Shown: piece after piece, positions 7,046 through 10,782 of the stretch
Layout of the letters: each line of letters starts with the position of its first letter
How positions within the stretch are numbered: the first letter of the stretch is position 1
From: Clostridiaceae bacterium
Lineage (GTDB): Bacteria > Bacillota > Clostridia > Lutisporales > Lutisporaceae
Assembly: GCA_028697435.1 (NCBI GenBank)
Contig: JAQVFD010000045.1
Location: forward strand, 1 to 10,782
Direction: 5' to 3'
Length of the DNA stretch: 10,782 nt
Made by a program: the position numbers and the translations under genes
The notes under the pieces: model-generated
Seen by the model: only the letters and a program-made list of their open reading frames with translations
Database searches by the model: none
Told to the model about the DNA's origin: nothing

Positions 7046-8775
7046 CAGCGATTCACCTGCCCCCCTAAAAGTGCCGAAATAGTACCCTTAATATTATCCT
7101 CAATCTCAATTATCTCAGACAATATCTCCTCAGACTTCCTGGGCGGAGTATATTTATAGAAATACCTGGTGAATGGTATCTCATATCCTACTTTTGTCTT
7201 ATCGTGATCTATCCAGGCATCCGGAACATAAGGCTTAACCTCTCTATTGAAGTAATCCTCGATATCTTCCTTAAGAGGTATGTTTTCAGTATCACGCAAA
7301 GCTCCATCCCCCTGGACTTTTCCTTTTTTTATAACCTGGGCGCCGGATTCATCCTTCAAAGGTCGCTCTACTGTGACCTTATGATATCCGAAATCGGTAT
7401 TATCAAATTTTCTGGAATACTCATTCTCCTCAAAGCTTCTGTATAGCTCCACTATCTTTTTCCTGCTATCGGGTGATATGAATTTGCGCTTGTTTCCGAG
7501 GGACTTCGGCTGCTGGGGCTCCCAGAAGTCAACGGCGTTAATAAGCTGTACTTTTTTGTCCCGCTTCTTTGATTTGTTTCTTGATAATATCCAAATATAT
7601 GAATAAATGCCTGTGTTATAAAACATCTGATCCGGTAAAGCAACAATTGCTTCAAGATAATTATTCTCCAATACATAACGTCGTATTTCACTTTCTCCGC
7701 TTTCGGCATCACCGGAAAAAAGCGGAGAGCCGTTCAGTATAATGGCAATTCTTGCATCTTTCTCCGCCTTTGCCAGAAGGTTTTGCAGGAATAGCAGCTG
7801 ACCGTCGCTGACCCTTGGAGTACCTGCAACAAAACGATTATTTGGGCTGCTTAGTTCTTTTTCAACAGTGGCTTTTTCTGTTTTCCACTCCACTCCAAAG
7901 GGAGGATTGGTAATCAGTATATCAAACCTTTCGCCTCTTAAGTGATCTTCGGTGAGTGTATTTCCTTCATATATATTCTTTACATCCTCTCCCAGCATCA
8001 GCATCTCTGCACAGCATACCGCATAAGCTTCAGGATTGTTGTCCTGCCCAAAAAGACGTACTCTTTCATCGCTGCCCAGTAATTCAGCAAGTTTTCTCTT
8101 TGTAACCGTAAGCATCCCACCGGTACCGCAGCAACCGTCATATACCCTTATTATCTTACCTTCCTTTTTTAAGTCATCAATATTCTCAGCTACCATTAAA
8201 TCAACGCAAAGCTCAATTACTTCCCTGGGAGTATAATGATCACCGGCTTCGGCATTGGACTTGTAAGTTCTTATTATTTCCTCAAATATGTATCCCATGG
8301 ACAATTGGTCGGTAGTCTCGGGATGAAAGTCAACCTCCGAAAAGGCCTTTACAACCTCAAAAAGTATCCCCTTTTTTATCATGAATTCAACTTCTTCCTT
8401 GAACTTCAACCCCTTGACTATATTGACTATACTGGGAGAATAGGAAGTCAGAAATTCCATGAAATTGGTATTGATATTATCACTGTCGCCAATCAAGTCC
8501 TCAAAGGTAACACATTTTTTGTTATAGAAGGGTATCCCGCATTCCTTCTGTACTGCCTGTTCAATCAGCTTTTCGTCCACATTCAATACCTTAAACTTTT
8601 CCAGGATCAATTTGATTTTGCTGTTCTGCCCCTCAAGCACACAGTCAAACCTTCTTAGTATTGACATGGGTATAATTACGCTGCCATACTGTTCGGATGT
8701 GTAGGGACCCCTTAGCTTATTGGCAATTTTGGTGACAAGATTTACTTTTGCATTTATATCCCCTTGATTAATCAT
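7045..8775 (-). CDS. hsdM: Type I restriction-modification DNA methyltransferase subunit M (HsdM)
   Basis: This is an N6-adenine methyltransferase of the HsdM family. With HsdS it forms the host-protecting M2S enzyme using S-adenosylmethionine, and with HsdR the restriction complex. Of its 576 residues, about 1-140 form the helical HsdM N-terminal domain. HYTPREV (180-186) precedes the catalytic domain. The SAM-binding motif I is DGCCGTGG (213-220), and the catalytic motif IV is NPPF (290-293) within LITNPPFGVEW. A C-terminal tail of roughly 150 residues includes the YEIPFTRYFYKY segment common in this family. The ATG at 8775 overlaps the fic stop by 4 nt (ATGA), with AAGGAG 8 nt upstream inside fic. 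The stop overlaps the hsdS start by one nt. The final codons contain a run of six G (minus strand, 7060-7065). A hand count of five lines in the catalytic region gives about 44% GC, higher than the hsdS recognition domains. Confidence 0.96.
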   Translation of the reverse strand: MINQGDINAKVNLVTKIANKLRGPYTSEQYGSVIIPMSILRRFDCVLEGQNSKIKLILEKFKVLNVDEKLIEQAVQKECGIPFYNKKCVTFEDLIGDSDNINTNFMEFLTSYSPSIVNIVKGLKFKEEVEFMIKKGILFEVVKAFSEVDFHPETTDQLSMGYIFEEIIRTYKSNAEAGDHYTPREVIELCVDLMVAENIDDLKKEGKIIRVYDGCCGTGGMLTVTKRKLAELLGSDERVRLFGQDNNPEAYAVCCAEMLMLGEDVKNIYEGNTLTEDHLRGERFDILITNPPFGVEWKTEKATVEKELSSPNNRFVAGTPRVSDGQLLFLQNLLAKAEKDARIAIILNGSPLFSGDAESGESEIRRYVLENNYLEAIVALPDQMFYNTGIYSYIWILSRNKSKKRDKKVQLINAVDFWEPQQPKSLGNKRKFISPDSRKKIVELYRSFEENEYSRKFDNTDFGYHKVTVERPLKDESGAQVIKKGKVQGDGALRDTENIPLKEDIEDYFNREVKPYVPDAWIDHDKTKVGYEIPFTRYFYKYTPPRKSEEILSEIIEIEDNIKGTISALLGGQVNR

Positions 8776-9887
8776 ATTTGTTCTCCTTCAAACAGCTTCA
8801 ATAATTCAATATTTTTAAATACTTTTTCCCGCTGCACCTTTTCCTCCTGAAGCAGTCCCTTTTCTACAAGTTGCTTCAAGTATGCCGATGCTGTCTGTCT
8901 ATGCAGCCCCATATCAACAATATCCTCAATCCTCACATAGACTTTTTTAAAAACCAACTCCATGACTTGACTTAACACTTTTTTCTGTCCCTTTAATGTC
9001 TCCAGGAATTCCAAGTCTGAATATTTTTCCATAAGCTTGCTAATGCTGCTTACCTTACTCAATGTATCTTCCGCAGTTATTTTAAATGAATTCAGCATGT
9101 ACTCTATGAAGGATATATAATTGTCCTTCTGTCTGCAAGTCTGCAATAGCTCATAATACTCATTCTTGTTCTTGATTATATATGAACTGGCAAATAGAAT
9201 CGGATAGCTTAGGTATTCTTTTCCGCACAAAAAGAGTATGCTAAGTATTCGTCCGGTTCTTCCGTTACCATCATAAAAAGGATGTATGCACTCAAATTGA
9301 TAATGTGCCAGTGCAATTTTTATTAAAGGATGCATCGTGTATGTCTCATCATCATATAAATACTCAAGCATATCAATAAGCAGCTTTTGAAGAAGTTCTT
9401 TACCGTGGGGGGGAGTATAAAGCACTTCAATTTCATTGCCTCGCTTATTTACTATTCTGGTAAGGCTATTCTCAAATTCCGGCATATTAACTCTTATACC
9501 CCTTGTCTTCTTATTCACCGGTTCATTTATGGCTTCGATATCCCCAAGAGACAGTACCCCTTTCTCCTTCAATCTTTCAAAACCGATAAATAATGCAGAC
9601 TTATAATTCGCTACTTCTTTTGCCTCTGCGGTAAAATTATCAAATACAATCCCTTTATATAGATCATCGTTTGTCGTGACAATATTCTCAATGTGGCTGC
9701 TTACCTTCGCCTCCTGCAAAGATAATGTATCAATCAGTATAGATGGTGAAGGAAGTGAATTGATTTCATAATTCAGAATTTCAATAGCCACCCTGGTATC
9801 CTCGGCAAGCCTTAATAAAGACTTATCTTCTTCAACGGCCAGTTGACTTATGGGTGTCATATCATTATAGGGCTTTAGATTATCCAT
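8772..9887 (-). CDS. fic: Fic-family protein AMP-transferase (class II) with C-terminal winged helix
   Basis: Fic enzymes transfer AMP or another nucleotide part from ATP to a hydroxyl side chain of a target protein. The catalytic motif is complete: HPFYDGNGRTGR at 202-213, with H202 as the expected base and the glycine-rich loop as the phosphate anchor. LYTPP (156-160) fits the flap that docks the target. SSHIEN at 63-68 matches the inhibitory motif (S/T)xxxE(G/N), with E67 as the inhibitory glutamate, placing it in class II (N-terminal self-inhibition). Residues about 300-365 look like a winged helix (IEDIVDMGLHRQTASAYLKQLVEKGLLQ). Its 371 residues and domain order match stand-alone bacterial Fic proteins such as that of Shewanella oneidensis, rather than short toxin-antitoxin Fic/Doc proteins. 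The ATG at 9887 has AGGAGAG 7 nt upstream. It leads the operon and overlaps hsdM by 4 nt. The target is unknown; a role in controlling the restriction system is inference. Confidence 0.93.
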   Translation of the reverse strand: MDNLKPYNDMTPISQLAVEEDKSLLRLAEDTRVAIEILNYEINSLPSPSILIDTLSLQEAKVSSHIENIVTTNDDLYKGIVFDNFTAEAKEVANYKSALFIGFERLKEKGVLSLGDIEAINEPVNKKTRGIRVNMPEFENSLTRIVNKRGNEIEVLYTPPHGKELLQKLLIDMLEYLYDDETYTMHPLIKIALAHYQFECIHPFYDGNGRTGRILSILFLCGKEYLSYPILFASSYIIKNKNEYYELLQTCRQKDNYISFIEYMLNSFKITAEDTLSKVSSISKLMEKYSDLEFLETLKGQKKVLSQVMELVFKKVYVRIEDIVDMGLHRQTASAYLKQLVEKGLLQEEKVQREKVFKNIELLKLFEGEQI

Positions 9888-9909
9888 TCTATCACTCTCC
9901 TATAAGCTT

Positions 9910-9935
9910 TAAGGATAGGGTTTCCCCTATCCTTA
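9910..9935. promoter_or_regulatory. 11-bp inverted repeat at the fic transcription start (operator or plus-strand terminator)
   Basis: TAAGGATAGGG (9910-9920) pairs perfectly with CCCTATCCTTA (9925-9935) around a 4-nt loop. On the plus strand it is followed by a T run (9936-9940), so as RNA it would look like an intrinsic terminator reading rightward, yet no plus-strand gene precedes it. On the minus strand no T run follows. It covers the predicted start site of the fic operon and ends about 10 nt before the fic ribosome binding site, a place suited to an operator or a leader structure. Confidence 0.45.
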
Positions 9936-9963
9936 TTTTTACATATATATTTTTCACTGTCAA
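9935..9963 (-). promoter_or_regulatory. Promoter of the fic-hsdMSR operon
   Basis: A perfect TTGACA (minus strand, 9958-9963) is followed after 17 nt by AAAAAT (9935-9940; 4/6 to TATAAT), or after 16 nt by TAAAAA. TG precedes the first at the extended position (TGT-AAAAAT). Transcription would start near 9928, giving a leader of about 40 nt before the ATG at 9887. The weak -10 suggests a modest or regulated promoter. No other equally good start site is seen between the dehydrogenase stop and fic. Confidence 0.5.
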
Positions 9964-9970
9964 TAGTTAG

Positions 9971-10001
9971 TATGTCGATATTCTTACAAAATATCGACAT
10001 A
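9971..10001. repeat. Perfect 12-bp inverted repeat upstream of the fic promoter (candidate operator)
   Basis: TATGTCGATATT (9971-9982) and AATATCGACATA (9990-10001) are exact reverse complements separated by 7 nt. The site lies 7 bp upstream of the TTGACA box, roughly -43 to -73 relative to the predicted start. Neither strand has a T run after it, so an intrinsic terminator for the dehydrogenase gene is less likely than a binding site for a dimeric regulator. Confidence 0.55.
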
Positions 10002-10045
10002 TATTAAGATCCTTATATAATTATCATGTTTTCTATTAGCCATTC

Positions 10046-10782
10046 TTATGGATTAACTACATTTACCGGTGTACCTGCCAGGAATTTCTCTAAATTGTCT
10101 ATGGCAATATCCATCAGGCGTTTCCTTGACTCTATCGGTGCCCATGAAATATGCGGAGTGATAATACAGTTCTTTGCCTTTAACAGCGGATTATCAGCCT
10201 TTATCGGCTCAGTCATAACAACATCCACAGCCGCTCCGGCTACTTTACCGTTGTTTAAAGCTTCAACAAGATCTTCTTCAACAATCAACGGTCCCCTTGA
10301 GTTGTTGATAATCATAACTCCATCCTTCATTTTTGCAATGTTTTCCTTGTTTATTATTCCCTTTGTGCTCTCGAATAGCGGGCAATGTAGAACAACTACA
10401 TCAGACTTGGCAAACAGCTCCTCATTCTCTGCATATTTCATTGTATCGCTTTCTAATGCGGGATTCTTGTATGTATCAGACGCAATAACCTTCATGCCTA
10501 AAGCCTGGGCGATCCTGCCCGTTGTTTGACCGATTCTCCCATATCCTATTATACCCATTGTCTTTCCGGCCAGTTCAATTAATGGATAGTTCCAGTAGCA
10601 CCAATCAGGGTTACTTACCCACTCTCCCCTGAACACCGATTCACTATGTGCGCCCACATGATGACACATTTCAAGAAGCAGTGCAATTGCAAACTGACCC
10701 ACTGAATCTGTCCCATAGGTTGGAATATTTGATACTACTACTCCCTTTTCCTTGGCGGCAGCCACATCAACAATGTTATATC
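10046..10782 (-). CDS. D-isomer specific 2-hydroxyacid dehydrogenase, C-terminal part, partial
   Basis: This NAD(P)H-dependent cytosolic enzyme would interconvert a 2-keto acid and a D-2-hydroxy acid. The frame runs off the right edge: codons YNIVD precede the apparent GTG at 10765, and YNIVDVAAAKEKGVVVSNIPTYGT is normal mid-protein family sequence, so that GTG is not a start. Numbered from that GTG, the NAD-binding motif is GYGRIG (74-79) within MGIIGYGRIGQ. The catalytic arginine is in NNSRG (R157), the glutamate in DVVMTEP (E186) and the histidine in TPHISWA (H205). It ends at VNVVNP. The HISWA and adjacent ESRKRL context resembles glycerate dehydrogenase/hydroxypyruvate reductase members, but the substrate cannot be fixed from this part. 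It runs in the same direction as the fic operon but is 158 nt away, with a separate promoter between. Confidence 0.92.
   Translation of the reverse strand, partial: YNIVDVAAAKEKGVVVSNIPTYGTDSVGQFAIALLLEMCHHVGAHSESVFRGEWVSNPDWCYWNYPLIELAGKTMGIIGYGRIGQTTGRIAQALGMKVIASDTYKNPALESDTMKYAENEELFAKSDVVVLHCPLFESTKGIINKENIAKMKDGVMIINNSRGPLIVEEDLVEALNNGKVAGAAVDVVMTEPIKADNPLLKAKNCIITPHISWAPIESRKRLMDIAIDNLEKFLAGTPVNVVNP

Noticed and set aside
2790..10045. Flanking direct repeats, integrase or transposon ends that would mark the fic-hsd block as a mobile element
   Set aside because: I compared the sequence near 2780-2830 with 9890-10045 and found no shared direct repeat. No integrase, transposase or tRNA gene is present in the window.
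10026..10529. A 167-codon open frame on the plus strand
   Set aside because: It lies opposite the dehydrogenase gene, whose NAD-binding and catalytic motifs are clear, and it has no recognisable domain.
10763..10782. GTG at 10765 as the start of the dehydrogenase
   Set aside because: The frame remains open to the window edge and the residues before it (YNIVD) match family sequence, so the gene is cut by the window.

Overview
The window looks like chromosomal DNA of a low-GC Gram-positive anaerobe of class Clostridia. The clues are AT-rich intergenic DNA, strong AGGAGG-type ribosome binding sites, a DnaD-like protein followed by a DnaI/DnaC-type helicase loader, and a membrane-anchored cell-wall protein of a clostridial type. 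A cellulolytic clostridium (Ruminiclostridium/Acetivibrio-like) would fit, but the genus is a guess.

Layout. (1) 1-512, minus strand: the N-terminal 170 residues of a membrane-anchored envelope protein, probably an M23-type peptidoglycan peptidase whose catalytic part lies off the left edge. (2) 513-768: a divergent promoter region. (3) 769-2788, plus strand: a two-gene replication-initiation operon with an 8-nt overlap. It encodes a DnaD-like primosome protein and its AAA+ helicase loader. (4) 2790-9887, minus strand: a four-gene operon transcribed fic > hsdM > hsdS > hsdR. It encodes a class II Fic AMP-transferase with a C-terminal winged helix and a complete type I restriction-modification system. 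The fic/hsdM and hsdM/hsdS junctions overlap by 4 and 1 nt. hsdR starts either in a 4-nt overlap or, better supported, 14 nt downstream of the hsdS stop. The hsdR stop codon lies one base from the helicase-loader stop codon, tail to tail. (5) 9888-10045: a regulatory region with a perfect TTGACA -35 box, an 11-bp hairpin overlapping the predicted transcription start, and a perfect 12-bp inverted repeat just upstream. (6) 10046-10782, minus strand: the C-terminal part of a D-isomer 2-hydroxyacid dehydrogenase running off the right edge.

How the parts work together. HsdM2-HsdS should methylate a bipartite target set by the two target recognition domains of HsdS. Adding HsdR should give the ATP-dependent translocating endonuclease that cuts unmodified DNA. 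All catalytic motifs I looked for in HsdM, HsdR and Fic are present, so the system looks intact. The least expected part is the Fic enzyme placed first in the same operon. It carries an N-terminal self-inhibitory motif and a possible DNA-binding C terminus, and the promoter it shares with hsdMSR has two palindromes. A regulatory or guard role for Fic is inference. HsdS carries an in-frame 38-bp perfect direct repeat flanking its first recognition domain, a layout that allows recognition-domain loss or exchange by recombination.

I saw no tRNA, rRNA, CRISPR array, transposase, integrase or convincing attachment site.
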